Under the pieces are notes generated by a model that saw only the letters and a program-made list of their open reading frames with translations, had not been told where the DNA came from and made no database searches. A DNA stretch of 64,000 bases, from contig NZ_JACCFP010000001.1 in the NCBI RefSeq assembly GCF_013410655.1, positions 186,001 to 250,000 on the forward strand. The letters run 5' to 3'. This document shows, one piece after another, positions 9,989 to 19,216 of this stretch (position 1 is the stretch's first letter; every line of letters starts with the position of its first letter). Source of the DNA: Nocardioides thalensis. Its GTDB lineage: Bacteria > Actinomycetota > Actinomycetes > Propionibacteriales > Nocardioidaceae. Position numbers and translations under genes: made by a program.

Positions 9989-10846
9989 ATGGCGCAGCTG
10001 ACCCGGGGACCGCTGCCGCCGGAGGTCTACTGGCGGCGGCGCCTGTTCGTGCTCACGCTCGCCGCGAGCCTGCTCTTCGTCATCGTCAGCGTGCTGCGCG
10101 GTGGCAGCGACGCGTCCGACGATGCCCCCGTCGCCCAGCAGGCCGGCGCCGACGTCGAGCCGTCGCAGACCGTCACCGTCGAGCCGAGGGACGAGCAGCG
10201 CCGGCGGGAGCGCCGCGAGCGGCGGGCCGGGCCGACGTACGGCCCGACGTTCGACCCCGACGTGCTCGCCCAGCCGGACGGCTACTGCAAGGCCGCCGAC
10301 GTGCTGATCACGCCCGAGGTCGACGAGGCCGTCGCCGGGCGCGACGTGACGATCGGCCTCAGCCTGAGGTCGACCGGACCCGCGGCGTGCCTCTGGCGGC
10401 TCAGCGACGAGCGCATCGTCGTCCGCGTCACCCGCGGCGCCGAGGAGGTCTGGACCACCCGTGAGTGCGGCGACGCGATCCCGGAGCGGGTCGTCACCGT
10501 GCGCGACGTGGTGGCGACGGTCGTCGAGATGACCTGGGAGGAGGCCAAGGAGTCCGACCCGGGCTGCCCCGGAGGCTCCGAGTGGCTCCAGCCGGGTGAT
10601 TACTCCGTGGCGGCGGCGACGCTCGGCGGTGAGCCGGGCGAGACCGACTTCGAGCTCGAGACGCCCACGCCGGCGACGGTCACGCCGGACGCCGACCCGA
10701 CCGGGCCGGAGGGCGAGGACCGCGAGCCGGGCGAGAAGGGCGACCGTGGGCAGAAGCAGCCGCAGGATGGCGAGCAGTCCCCGGAGGGTGGCGGCGGTCA
10801 GCAGCCGGAGCACGGCGACCGCCAGCAGGACGTACCGATCCGCTGA
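9989..10846 (+). CDS. Membrane-anchored protein of unknown function
   Basis: The 285 residues have one N-terminal membrane helix (about 18-38, RRLFVLTLAASLLFVIVSV). A charged Arg/Glu-rich stretch follows, then an extracytoplasmic beta-rich domain of about 130 residues with four cysteines (CKAAD, ACLWRL, ECGD, GCPGG). The C-terminal tail is Pro/Glu/Gly/Gln-rich and low in complexity. The domain loosely resembles secreted DUF4232-like modules, but this is not firm. ATG 9989 is 7 nt after TAGCGT (9976-9981). An open frame from 9599 is mutY shadow. It is convergent with disA. Confidence 0.65.
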   Translation: MAQLTRGPLPPEVYWRRRLFVLTLAASLLFVIVSVLRGGSDASDDAPVAQQAGADVEPSQTVTVEPRDEQRRRERRERRAGPTYGPTFDPDVLAQPDGYCKAADVLITPEVDEAVAGRDVTIGLSLRSTGPAACLWRLSDERIVVRVTRGAEEVWTTRECGDAIPERVVTVRDVVATVVEMTWEEAKESDPGCPGGSEWLQPGDYSVAAATLGGEPGETDFELETPTPATVTPDADPTGPEGEDREPGEKGDRGQKQPQDGEQSPEGGGGQQPEHGDRQQDVPIR

Positions 10847-10877
10847 GCAGGCGGCTGGCTGTGAGCGGTCGCTGATC

Positions 10878-10940
10878 GAGGTTTCGAGACGCGCGGTCGC
10901 TCCTGCTCGCACGCTCGCAGGAGCGCGCGCCCTCAACCTC
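10878..10940. repeat. REP-like palindrome, GAGGTTTCGAG..CCTCAACCTC family
   Basis: Outer arms GAGGTT (10878-10883) and AACCTC (10935-10940) enclose a perfect inner inverted repeat CGCTCCTGC/GCAGGAGCG (10898-10906, 10917-10925). The edges match the two 48-bp copies inside resB and ccsB. Here the element is in the gap between the membrane protein and disA. Confidence 0.75.
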
Positions 10941-10950
10941 TTCGGCCGAC

Positions 10951-10979
10951 GGGACCTCCCTCGTTCCTCGGGCGGTCCC
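10951..10979. terminator. Hairpin with TCGTTCCTC loop, 6 bp beyond the disA stop
   Basis: The stem 10951-10960/10970-10979 has one mismatch and the loop TCGTTCCTC. GGCC boxes flank it on both sides (10944-10947 and 10981-10984). It sits just past the disA stop and after the convergent membrane-protein gene, so it could serve both. The loop and the flanking boxes match the element at 37212-37252. Confidence 0.55.
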
Positions 10980-10984
10980 TGGCC

Positions 10985-12064
10985 TCAGACGTACCGCTCC
11001 AGGATCGTCGACTCGGCCAGCCGCGACAGGCCCTCGCGCACGCTGCGCGCGCGCAGCTCGCCGACACCCTCGACGGCCTGGAGGTCGTCGATGCCGGCGG
11101 AGAGCAGCTTCTGCAGGGTGCCGAAGTGGTCGACCAGGCCCTCGACGACGACCGCGGGGAGCCGCGGCACCTTCGCGAGCAGGCGGTAGCCGCGCGGCGC
11201 GACCGCGCCGTCGAGGTGCTCACCGGTGCCGATGCCGAGGACGCGCGCGACCGAGGCGGGGTCGACGAGCTCGGTGGCCGAGAGCCCCTCGAGGCGGCCG
11301 AGGAGCTCGTCGGGCTCGCGACTGCGCTTGCGCGAGGGGACGTAGTCGCGGATGACCAGCTCGCGCTCGATGTCGACGCCGGTCACGAGCTCCTCGAGCT
11401 GGAGCGACAGCAGCCGGCCGTCGGTGCCGAGCTCGAGCACGTAGTCCTCGATCTCGCGGGCGATCCGGGTGACCATCTCGAGCCGCTGTGCGACCACGGC
11501 GACGTCGCGGACCGTGACGAGGTCCTCGATCTCGAGCGCGGACAGCGTCGAGGAGACCTCGTCGAGCCGCAGCTTGTAGCGCTCGAGGGTCGCGAGCGCC
11601 TGGTTGGCGCGGGACAGGATCTGCCCGGAGTCCTCGAGCACGTGGCGGATCTCGCCGACGTACGCCGCGATGATCTGCATCGACTGGGACACCGAGATCA
11701 CCGGGAAGCCGGTCTGGCGCGCGACCCGGTCGGCGGTGCGGTGCCGGGTGCCGGTCTCCTCCGACGGGATGGTGTGGTCGGGCATCAGGTGCACGGCGGC
11801 GCGGATGATCCGCGTGAGGTCGCGGTCGACGATGATCGCGCCGTCCATCTTGGCCAGCTCGCGGAGCCCGGTGGCGGTGAACGGTACGTCGAGCTCGAAC
11901 CCGCCGGTCGAGATGCCGTCGACGATCTTGTCCCGGCCGAGCACGATCAGGGCGCCGGTGCGGCCGCGGAGGATCCGCTCGAGGCCGTCGCGAAGCGCGG
12001 TGCCGGGCGCGATCAGCGCGAGCGTCTCGCGGAGCCGGGCGTCATCCGGCCGCTCGGTCACCAC
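10985..12064 (-). CDS. disA: DNA integrity scanning protein DisA, diadenylate cyclase
   Basis: DisA makes c-di-AMP from two ATP and reports on branched DNA. The 359 residues hold the DAC domain with the DGA motif (KMDGAIIVDRD) and the RHR motif (EETGTRHRTADR). A long helical spine follows, then a C-terminal helix-hairpin-helix domain (LLSAGIDDLQAVEGVGELRARSVREGL). The start GTG 12064 is followed by an in-frame GTG; GAGGAG lies about ten bases upstream. It is 78 bp downstream of radA on the same strand, the classic radA-disA arrangement in which RadA moderates DisA. Confidence 0.97.
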   Translation of the reverse strand: MVTERPDDARLRETLALIAPGTALRDGLERILRGRTGALIVLGRDKIVDGISTGGFELDVPFTATGLRELAKMDGAIIVDRDLTRIIRAAVHLMPDHTIPSEETGTRHRTADRVARQTGFPVISVSQSMQIIAAYVGEIRHVLEDSGQILSRANQALATLERYKLRLDEVSSTLSALEIEDLVTVRDVAVVAQRLEMVTRIAREIEDYVLELGTDGRLLSLQLEELVTGVDIERELVIRDYVPSRKRSREPDELLGRLEGLSATELVDPASVARVLGIGTGEHLDGAVAPRGYRLLAKVPRLPAVVVEGLVDHFGTLQKLLSAGIDDLQAVEGVGELRARSVREGLSRLAESTILERYV

Positions 12065-12142
12065 TGCAGTCTCACTCCTCGGCTCGCGGGGCGCTCGACA
12101 CGCCTCCGGCGTAACCCTAAGCCACGGGGTGTCCCGCTCGGG

Positions 12143-13591
12143 TCACCTGTCCTCGACAGCGGTGAGCGGGCGCTGGCCGCGACGATGGACGTCGAGCACC
12201 TCGAGCGCGGTGGTGATGTCGGGGACCTCGATGACGCTCATGCCGTCGACCACCCGGCCGGTGCGCACGCGGTGCGGCCCGCTGCGCGCCTCGGCGTCGG
12301 CCGGGACGACGGCGGTGGTGAAGCCCAGGCGTGCCGCCTCGGCCAGCCGGAGCTCCAGGTCACGGACCCGCCGCAGCTCGCCCGACAGGCCGATCTCGCC
12401 GAGCGCGACGACTCCCGCGGGCGCCGGCGCTCCGGAGTCGGCCGACGCGAGCGCGATCGCCAGGGGCAGGTCGGTGGCGGGGTCGACGAGCCGGGCGCCG
12501 CCGACGGTGGACGCGAACACGTCGCGCTTGTGGAGGGGCACGCCCGCGTGACGCTGCAGCACGGCCAGCACCAGGGCGAGCCGGGACCCGTCCAGGCCCG
12601 AGGTGGTACGGCGCACGCGGTCCTCCCCGGCAGGGACGGTCACCAGTGCCTGCACCTCTGCCAGCATCGGCCGGCGGCCCTCCATCGACACCGCGACGCA
12701 GGTGCCGGGCACGCGGGTGTGGTGCTGCTCGACGAAGATGCCGGTCGGGTCCTGCACCGCGGTGATGCCGTCGGCACCGAGGTCGAAGCAGCCGACCTCG
12801 TCGACCGGACCGAACCGGTTCTTGACCGCGCGGACCATCCGGAACCGCGAGTCGCGGTCGCCCTCGAAGTGGAGCACGACGTCGACGAGGTGCTCGAGCA
12901 CCCGCGGGCCGGCGATCGAGCCGTCCTTGGTCACGTGGCCCACCATCACGACGGTGATGTCGCGGGTCTTGGCGACCCGCACGAGCGCGGCCGCGACCTC
13001 CTTGACCTGGGTGACGCCGCCGGGCACGCCGTCGACTCCGGACGCGCCGATCGTCTGCACCGAGTCGATGACGAGCAGCCTGGGTCGCACCTCCTCGACG
13101 TGGGTGAGGACCGCGCCGAGATCGGTCTCGGCCGCGAGGTAGAGCTGGTCTTGCACCGCGGAGGTGCGGTCGGCGCGCAGCCGGACCTGCGCCGCGGACT
13201 CTTCGCCGGTGACGTAGAGGGTGCGCTGGGCCCGGCGGGCGGTGCTGGCCGCCACCTCGAGCAGCAGCGTCGACTTCCCGACGCCCGGCTCACCGGCCAG
13301 CAGCACGGCGGCGCCCGGCACCAGACCGCCGCCGAGGACGCGGTCGAGCTCGGGCACGCCGGACGAGTGGTGGACGGCCTGCTCGGCGGAGACCTGGCCG
13401 ATCGGCACCGCCGGTCGGGTCACCGGCGCCGCCTGGGTGCGGCCGGTGGGCTCGCTCGCCGCGGCCTCCGCGACGGCGCCCCACGCCTGGCACTCGCCGC
13501 AGCGGCCCACCCACTTCGCGGTCGTCCAGCCGCACTCGCTGCACCGGTAGGTCGCGCGCGTGCGGTTCGATCGGGTGTTCGAAGACGCCAT
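12143..13591 (-). CDS. radA: DNA repair protein RadA
   Basis: RadA is a RecA-related branch-migration helicase in recombination. The 482 residues hold an N-terminal C4 zinc finger (CSECGWTTAKWVGRCGEC), Walker A GEPGVGKS, Walker B LLVIDSVQT, the KNRFG motif, and a C-terminal Lon-protease-like domain (about 310-470). ATG 13591 is 7 nt after the minus-strand hexamer TAACGT (13604-13599), so longer upstream extensions are rejected. It diverges from the MFS gene at 13698. Confidence 0.97.
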   Translation of the reverse strand: MASSNTRSNRTRATYRCSECGWTTAKWVGRCGECQAWGAVAEAAASEPTGRTQAAPVTRPAVPIGQVSAEQAVHHSSGVPELDRVLGGGLVPGAAVLLAGEPGVGKSTLLLEVAASTARRAQRTLYVTGEESAAQVRLRADRTSAVQDQLYLAAETDLGAVLTHVEEVRPRLLVIDSVQTIGASGVDGVPGGVTQVKEVAAALVRVAKTRDITVVMVGHVTKDGSIAGPRVLEHLVDVVLHFEGDRDSRFRMVRAVKNRFGPVDEVGCFDLGADGITAVQDPTGIFVEQHHTRVPGTCVAVSMEGRRPMLAEVQALVTVPAGEDRVRRTTSGLDGSRLALVLAVLQRHAGVPLHKRDVFASTVGGARLVDPATDLPLAIALASADSGAPAPAGVVALGEIGLSGELRRVRDLELRLAEAARLGFTTAVVPADAEARSGPHRVRTGRVVDGMSVIEVPDITTALEVLDVHRRGQRPLTAVEDR

Positions 13592-13697
13592 GGACGTGAC
13601 GTTAGAGGATCGGCCCGACACAGTGGCGCAGGCGGCGCCGTACGCCCTGGGCAGAACCGGTCGTGATCGAGCGGCCGCGTTGGCTAACGTCCGCCAG

Positions 13698-14948
13698 GTG
13701 ACGCTGCGCGACCACGCCTCGGCCCTCCGGGTGGCGAACTTCCGCTGGTTCTTCGCGGGCGAGATGGTCAACGCGGCGGGCACGTCGATGTCGCCGATCG
13801 CACTGGCGTTCGCCGTCCTCGCGATCACCGACTCCGCCTCGGCGCTCGGCCTCGTGATCGCGGCGTGGACCGTGCCGATGGTTGCGTTCATGATGATCGG
13901 CGGGGCGATCGCCGACCGGCTGCCGCGGGGCGCGGTGCTCCGCGGCGCCAACGTCGTCCAGGCGCTGCTGCAGGGCGCCACGGCCGCCCTCGTGCTGACC
14001 GACGTGGCCGAGATCTGGCACCTCGCGGCGCTCCAGTTCCTCAGCGGTACGGCGTTCGCGGTCAGCTATCCGGCGTTCCACGGGATGGTGCCGGTGCTGT
14101 TGCCCGAGTCCGAGCGCAAGTCGGCTTACCTGCTGATCGGCCAGACCGAGAGCCTGCTCAGCATCTTCGGCCCCGCCCTGTCGGGCGTGCTGGTGGCGAC
14201 CGTCGGGCCGGGCTGGGCGATCGCCGTCGACGCCGGGACCTACCTCGCGGCCGCGGGCTTCCTCGGCCTGATGCGGATCCCCGTCGGCGCCCGCCCGGAC
14301 AAGCAGGACAGCGTGCTTGGCGACCTGCGGGCCGGCTGGTCGTTCGTGCGCGCTCTCGGCTGGGTGCTGCCGGTGGCCACCTGCTCGCTGATCTTCAACG
14401 CCGCGATCAGCGGCGCTCTCGGCGTGCTCGGGCCGGCGATCGCCGAGGACACCATCGGCTCGTCGGGGTGGGGCATCGCGCGCGCCGCCCAGGCGGCGGG
14501 CATCTTCCTGTTCGCCTTCGTGCTCGCGCGGATGACCCTGAGGCGGCCGCTGCGCGCCTGCGTCATCGGGTTCACCGCCAGCGCCGCGCCCATGCTGGTG
14601 CTCGGCACCTGGGTCGACACGGTGGTGCTGGCGGCGGCGTTCCTCCTCGCCGGGGCGGGGCTCGCCGTCGTCAACCTCGCCTGGAGCCTCACCGTGCAGG
14701 AGAAGGTGCCGGAGGACATGCTGTCGCGGGTGATGTCCGTCGACGGCTTCTTCTCCTTCGTCGCGATGCCGATCGGTCAGCTCGTCGTGGGACCGCTGGC
14801 GATCGCGTTCGGGCTGGGGCGGGTCGAGATCGGCGCCGCCGTGCTCTGCGTCCTGGTCGGCATCATCGGCGCGACCCGGCCCGCGATCGCGGGGGTCACC
14901 CTCAAGCCCGCGGACCCGGGCGGCGAGCCAACATCGGCATCTCCGTGA
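13698..14948 (+). CDS. MFS exporter, EntS-like
   Basis: The 416 residues form about 12 membrane helices. MFS motif-A-like GGAIADRLPRGAVLRGAN joins helices 2 and 3, and NFRWFFAGEMVNAAGTSMSPIALAF is the first helix. The layout fits the MFS_3 group that includes enterobactin and drug exporters. GTG 13698 follows TAACGT (13685-13690) by 7 nt. An in-frame ATG at 13560 would run into the radA start and adds a non-conserved leader, so it is not used. The substrate cannot be read from the sequence. Confidence 0.8.
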   Translation: MTLRDHASALRVANFRWFFAGEMVNAAGTSMSPIALAFAVLAITDSASALGLVIAAWTVPMVAFMMIGGAIADRLPRGAVLRGANVVQALLQGATAALVLTDVAEIWHLAALQFLSGTAFAVSYPAFHGMVPVLLPESERKSAYLLIGQTESLLSIFGPALSGVLVATVGPGWAIAVDAGTYLAAAGFLGLMRIPVGARPDKQDSVLGDLRAGWSFVRALGWVLPVATCSLIFNAAISGALGVLGPAIAEDTIGSSGWGIARAAQAAGIFLFAFVLARMTLRRPLRACVIGFTASAAPMLVLGTWVDTVVLAAAFLLAGAGLAVVNLAWSLTVQEKVPEDMLSRVMSVDGFFSFVAMPIGQLVVGPLAIAFGLGRVEIGAAVLCVLVGIIGATRPAIAGVTLKPADPGGEPTSASP

Positions 14949-14980
14949 GGCGCGGACCGCGGCCGCCGTACGCTTGACCG

Positions 14981-16024
14981 GTGAGCGACACACCCCCGCT
15001 GCCGCCCACGCTCGCTGACGTCGCCGAGCGGGCCGGGGTCTCCCGGCAGACGGTCTCGAACGCGATCAACAGCCCGCAGCTGCTGCGCCCCGACACCCTC
15101 AGCCGCGTCCAGGACGCGATCGAGGAGCTCGGCTACACGCCCAACCGGGCCGCCCGGCACCTGCGCACCGGCTCCTCGCGACTGATCGGGCTGCGGATGC
15201 CGGCCGCCCAGGAGTACACCGCCAACGCCGCGATGGACCGCTTCATCCACGCGCTCGTCGAGGCCTCGCGCACCGCCGGCTACCACGTGCTGCTGTTCTC
15301 GGGCGGGCAGCAGGTCGAGGGGGTGCGGCCCGACCCGCTCGCCGGCTACGACGCGCTGCTCCGGTCGACGGCGGTGGACGCCTTCGTCGTGACCGACACC
15401 TACCTCGGCAACCCGCAGGCGGCCTGGCTCTCCGAGCGGCGGGCGCCGTTCGTCGCGTTCGGGCGCCCCTGGGGCGACGCGGCCGCCGCGCACCCGTGGG
15501 TCGACGTCGACGGCGCCGCCGGGGTCCGCGCGGCCACCGAGCACGTGCTCGACCGTGGCTACGAGCGCGTGGCCTGGCTCGGCTGGCGCCCGGACTTCCA
15601 CCTCGGTGAGGACCGGCGCTCGGGCTGGGAGCAGGCGATGGCCGCTCGGGGCGGGTACGACGGCGCCCTCGCCGTACGCACCGACGACACCGTGCACGCC
15701 GGCATGACCGCCGCCGCCGAGCTGCTCGACGGCCCGCGCCCCGACGCGTTCGTCTGCGCGTCCGACACGCTCGCGATCGGCGTGCTGCACACCCTCGCCC
15801 AGCGCGGCCTCTACCCCGGCCGCGACATCGGCGTCGTCGGCTTCGACGACTCGCAGGTCGCGCAGGTCGTGCCGCCCGGCCTCACCTCGGTGCGCCAGCC
15901 GCTCGAGCAGGCCGCGATCGAGCTGGTCCGTGCGCTGCGGGCGCTGCTCGCGCACGAGCCGTACGACGGCGGCGGGGTGCTGCTGGCCCCGACCCTCGCG
16001 GTCCGCGGCTCGACCGCGCGCTAG
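14981..16024 (+). CDS. LacI family transcriptional regulator
   Basis: The 347 residues start with a LacI helix-turn-helix (TLADVAERAGVSRQTVSNAIN) and hinge helix (YTPNRAARHLRTGSS). A type I periplasmic-binding-like sensor domain follows, with the C-terminal DIGVVGFDDSQVAQVVPPGLTSVRQP signature. GTG 14981 is 6 nt after TACGCT (14969-14974). No sugar transporter is adjacent, so its targets are unclear. Its stop and that of the methyltransferase on the other strand share a CTAG at 16021-16024. Confidence 0.9.
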   Translation: MSDTPPLPPTLADVAERAGVSRQTVSNAINSPQLLRPDTLSRVQDAIEELGYTPNRAARHLRTGSSRLIGLRMPAAQEYTANAAMDRFIHALVEASRTAGYHVLLFSGGQQVEGVRPDPLAGYDALLRSTAVDAFVVTDTYLGNPQAAWLSERRAPFVAFGRPWGDAAAAHPWVDVDGAAGVRAATEHVLDRGYERVAWLGWRPDFHLGEDRRSGWEQAMAARGGYDGALAVRTDDTVHAGMTAAAELLDGPRPDAFVCASDTLAIGVLHTLAQRGLYPGRDIGVVGFDDSQVAQVVPPGLTSVRQPLEQAAIELVRALRALLAHEPYDGGGVLLAPTLAVRGSTAR

Positions 16025-16722
16025 AAGCGCTTCGACCAGAGGTTGACCGCGTAGTCGACCTCGGTGCCCTCGTGGAGTCGCAGCACCTGCTCGGCGGTCG
16101 TCCTCGGGAGCTCGATCCGGACGACGGCCTCGAGGTCCGCGCGCGACGCGAAGCGCCAGCCCATGTCGACCGGGGTGCGGGTCCACCCGTGGGTCGACCA
16201 GAACTGCTCGATGACCGCGGGGGAGTCTAGGTGCGGGAACCCGCGCCGGAACCAGGCGCCGAACGTCGATCGCGAGCCGTCGTTGTCGATGATCATCGCG
16301 GTGCCGCCGCGCCGTACGACCCGGTCCAGCTCGGCGAGGCCCGGCTCGCAGCCCGGCCCGAAGAAGTAGGCCCACCGCACGTGCACGACGTCGACGGACG
16401 CGTCCGGCAGCGGGATCTGCTGCGCCGTACCGGAGACCAGCTCCACGTTGTCGAGCCGGCGGGTACGGCGCTCGGCGAGCCGCAGCAGGTCGGGATGCGG
16501 CTCGACGCCGACCACCCGGCCGGCGGTCTCGGCGAACCGCGGCAGGTGGAAGCCGGTGCCGCAGCCGAGGTCGAGCACGGTGCGTCCCGACCAGTCGACG
16601 AGCGACGTCATGGCCGACCAGAGCCGGCCGTCGGGGTCGGCGGCGCGGTTCTCGATCTCGTACGTCGCCGGCGTCCGCCAGATGTTCGGGCTCTCGATGG
16701 CGCCCTTGGGGAGCCGGCTCAG
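16021..16722 (-). CDS. Class I SAM-dependent methyltransferase (probable CTG start)
   Basis: Motif I is VLDLGCGTGFHLPRF. GVEPHPDLLRLAERR supplies the acidic residue for the SAM ribose, and PDASVDVVHVRWAYFF with VVRRGGTAMIIDND are motifs II/III. The conserved region begins at SPNIWRTPATYEIENRAADPDG, but no ATG, GTG or TTG lies in frame between that point and the end of the upstream gene. The only plausible start is CTG at 16722, which forms a CTGA overlap with the VOC gene stop. The substrate is unknown. The extended frame upstream to 16941 is Arg-rich shadow sequence. Confidence 0.75.
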   Translation of the reverse strand: MSRLPKGAIESPNIWRTPATYEIENRAADPDGRLWSAMTSLVDWSGRTVLDLGCGTGFHLPRFAETAGRVVGVEPHPDLLRLAERRTRRLDNVELVSGTAQQIPLPDASVDVVHVRWAYFFGPGCEPGLAELDRVVRRGGTAMIIDNDGSRSTFGAWFRRGFPHLDSPAVIEQFWSTHGWTRTPVDMGWRFASRADLEAVVRIELPRTTAEQVLRLHEGTEVDYAVNLWSKRF

Positions 16723-17357
16723 ATGCGGACGATCCCGTTCGGGGTCTGCACCTGGGCGGCGAGGATGCCCGGCGTGCCGTGCGGGGCGACCCACTCGACC
16801 TTGACGTCCTCGAGGGGGGCCTCTACGGTCTCGCCGAGCCACTCGCTGACCCGCTGCGGGTCGCCCGCGATCTCGATCCCGGCGAGGGAGAGCGAGCCGT
16901 CGGCGCCGGCCGACGGGTGCAGCGCCGCGTCGGTCTCCCACTCGATGAAGAACGGCAGCTGCGGGTCGGCGATCAGGCCGTTGACGCCGATCTGGCGCCA
17001 GCGGAGCTCGGTGCCGTCGGGGCGGTGCCGGCTGCCGATGGCCGCGGCGCGGCCGAGCCGCTCCTCGACGGGGGCGAGGTCGTCGACCGCGACGACCCAG
17101 CCGAGCCAGCCACCGCCGAGGGCGGAGCGCGCCTTGACGGCCTGGCCGAACGGCGCCTTGTCGGACGCCGGGTGGTCGAGCGCCGCGACGACCTCGATGT
17201 AGGTCCCGTCCGCGAGCGGCAGGATCATGTTGGTCGTGCCGAACCGCGGGTGCACCCCGCCGTCGATGAACTCGTGCCCGATCGCCTGGCCGAGGCGGGC
17301 TGCGGTAGCGGCGAGGCCGTCGGGTCCGGCGGCGTAGGAGAGGTGGTCCAGGCGCAT
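16719..17357 (-). CDS. VOC-fold (glyoxalase-like) protein
   Basis: About 212 residues begin MRLDHLSYAAGP and carry the glyoxalase-like domain (PF13468 type) with HPRFGTTNMILPL, TYIEVVAALDHP and a second half-fold near LPFFIEWETD. Family members often act on small electrophiles or as resistance proteins, and no substrate is evident. Three in-frame ATGs exist (17375, 17366, 17357). The last is 7 nt after GACAAT on this strand and gives the usual N-terminus. It is coupled to the methyltransferase by overlap. Confidence 0.7.
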   Translation of the reverse strand: MRLDHLSYAAGPDGLAATAARLGQAIGHEFIDGGVHPRFGTTNMILPLADGTYIEVVAALDHPASDKAPFGQAVKARSALGGGWLGWVVAVDDLAPVEERLGRAAAIGSRHRPDGTELRWRQIGVNGLIADPQLPFFIEWETDAALHPSAGADGSLSLAGIEIAGDPQRVSEWLGETVEAPLEDVKVEWVAPHGTPGILAAQVQTPNGIVRI

Positions 17358-17447
17358 GTCAGACATTGTCGACATATGACGGACGGCACTCGTCGCCGGG
17401 GTCGGGTTCTCTCGACATCAAGAGGTACGTCGCCGGGGAGCGGTGAG

Positions 17448-18215
17448 TTACCGCAATGGCCGGTCGGCGGGGTGGAGCGCCAGCGCCGACCGCGACCGCA
17501 CGTGTGCCTCGCAGTGGCGCACCAGCTCGTCGTACGCCGGCTGGCCCATCAGCGCGACGAGCTCGGCCTCGTTGGTGACGTAGACCGGCTCGACGGCGAC
17601 GTGCGCCTCGGTGTTGCCGGAGCAGTACCAGTCGAGGTCGTGCCCGCCCGGGCCCCAGCCGCGGCGGTCGTACTCGCCGATCGAGGTCTCCGTGTACGAC
17701 GTGCCGTCCTGCCGCTCGACGGTGCGGAAGGTACGCCGGATCGGCAGCTGCCAACACACGTCGGGCTTGGTCTCGAGCGGGTTGCGCCCCTGCGCGAGGG
17801 CGAGCGCGTGGAGCGCGCAGCCCTGGCCGCCTGCGAAGCCCGGTCGGTTGGCGAAGACGCAGCCGCGCTGCCCGTCGACCTCGAGGGCCAGCGTCTTGCG
17901 CTCGCCGTCCTCGTCGACCTCGATCCAGTGCTTCTTCTTGATCTTCCCGCCGGGGTGGAGCTGCCACAGCTCCGGCGTGAGCTGCGCGACGAAGCCGGCG
18001 ACGCGCTTCTCGTCGTCGTCATCGGCGAAGTGCGCGCCCAGCGTGCAGCAGCCGGTGTCGGGGGAGTCGGCGTAGATGCCCTTGCAGCCGGAGCCGAAGA
18101 TGCAGGTGTAGGACGAGGTCAGCCAGGTGAGGTCGCAGCGCAGCACCTCGTCGGCGTCGTCGGGGTTGACGAACTCGACGAACGCTCGCGGGAAGTCCAG
18201 GGGCACCTCGGGCAC
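17448..18215 (-). CDS. Conserved cysteine-rich protein of unknown function
   Basis: About 255 residues have cysteines in clusters: [61 protein letters not shown] and DWYCSGN. The pattern recalls metal- or Fe-S-binding YkgJ/DUF3109-like proteins, but I cannot assign a family. It is probably cytoplasmic, with no signal peptide or helix. GTG 18215 is 7 nt after the minus-strand TACCGT (18228-18223). The divergent ppx gene uses the same hexamer at 18259, so the two share a 55-bp promoter region. Confidence 0.6.
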   Translation of the reverse strand: MPEVPLDFPRAFVEFVNPDDADEVLRCDLTWLTSSYTCIFGSGCKGIYADSPDTGCCTLGAHFADDDDEKRVAGFVAQLTPELWQLHPGGKIKKKHWIEVDEDGERKTLALEVDGQRGCVFANRPGFAGGQGCALHALALAQGRNPLETKPDVCWQLPIRRTFRTVERQDGTSYTETSIGEYDRRGWGPGGHDLDWYCSGNTEAHVAVEPVYVTNEAELVALMGQPAYDELVRHCEAHVRSRSALALHPADRPLR

Positions 18216-18270
18216 AACGCAAACGGTACGGCGCGGGGCTACTCCTGACCGACGGCGGTACCGTTGAGGT

Positions 18271-19209
18271 ATGCGTCTGGGCGTGCTCGACATCGGCTCC
18301 AACACCGGGCACCTGCTCGTCGTTGACGCCCACGACGGCGCCGCCCCGCTGCCGGCGTACTCGCACAAGCAGCCGCTGCGGCTCGCCGAGCACCTCGACG
18401 ACCAGGGTGCGGTCACGGCGTCGGGCATCGCCGCGCTCACCGAGTTCTGCGCCGAGGCCCTCGTCGTCGCCGACGAGAAGGGCTGCGAGGAGATGCTGCC
18501 GTTCGCGACGTCGGCGGTGCGCGACTCGGCCAACTCCGACGAGGTGCTCGCCCACGTCCGCCGCGAGACCGGCGTCGCGCTCGAGGTGCTCTCCGGCGAG
18601 GACGAGGCCCGGCTGACGTTCCTCGCCGTACGGCGCTGGTTCGGCTGGTCCGCCGGCCGGCTGACCGTGTTCGACATCGGCGGCGGCTCGCTCGAGATCG
18701 CGGCCGGCACCGACGAGGCCCCCGACGTCGCGCAGTCGCTCCCGCTCGGCGCCGCCCGCCTCGCGCGCGCCCACTTCGAGGACGGCATCGACGAGCTCCA
18801 GCTCCGGGCGATCCGCAAGAAGATCCGCGCCGCGATCGCCAGGGACGCCGGCTACGTGCTGCGCGCCGGCGCCCCCAACGTCGCGGCGGCGACGTCCAAG
18901 ACCTTCCGCTCGCTGGCGCGCATCTGCGGCGCGGCGCCGTCCGACCAGGGCCCCCTCGTCGAGCGGGTCCTCGCACTCGACGACCTGCGCGACTGGATCC
19001 CCAAGCTGGTGGGCATGTCCGCAGACGAGCTCGCCGACCTGCCCGGCGTCTCCCCGAGCCGCACCCACCAGATCGTGCCCGGCGCGCTGGTCGCCGAGGC
19101 CGTCATGGACATCTTCGACCTGAGCGAGCTGGAGATCTGCCCGTGGGCCCTCCGCGAGGGCGTCATCCTGGAGCGCATCGACAAGCTCGGCATCACCGAC
19201 GAGGGCTGA
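18271..19209 (+). CDS. ppx: Ppx/GppA family exopolyphosphatase
   Basis: The 312 residues carry the ASKHA phosphate-1 motif as [16 protein letters not shown], the [19 protein letters not shown] segment, and the [13 protein letters not shown] phosphate-2 motif. The protein is the short, two-domain form seen as mycobacterial Ppx1, lacking the HD domain of E. coli Ppx. It hydrolyses terminal phosphates of polyphosphate or pppGpp. ATG 18271 is 6 nt after TACCGT. It starts the block ppx, isomerase, ... proC, which resembles the mycobacterial order. Confidence 0.88.
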   Translation: MRLGVLDIGSNTGHLLVVDAHDGAAPLPAYSHKQPLRLAEHLDDQGAVTASGIAALTEFCAEALVVADEKGCEEMLPFATSAVRDSANSDEVLAHVRRETGVALEVLSGEDEARLTFLAVRRWFGWSAGRLTVFDIGGGSLEIAAGTDEAPDVAQSLPLGAARLARAHFEDGIDELQLRAIRKKIRAAIARDAGYVLRAGAPNVAAATSKTFRSLARICGAAPSDQGPLVERVLALDDLRDWIPKLVGMSADELADLPGVSPSRTHQIVPGALVAEAVMDIFDLSELEICPWALREGVILERIDKLGITDEG

Positions 19210-19216
19210 CGCCGGG

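Noticed and set aside
13560..13697. N-terminal extension of the MFS gene from ATG 13560
   Set aside because: It would overlap the radA start, and a -10 box sits 7 nt before GTG 13698.
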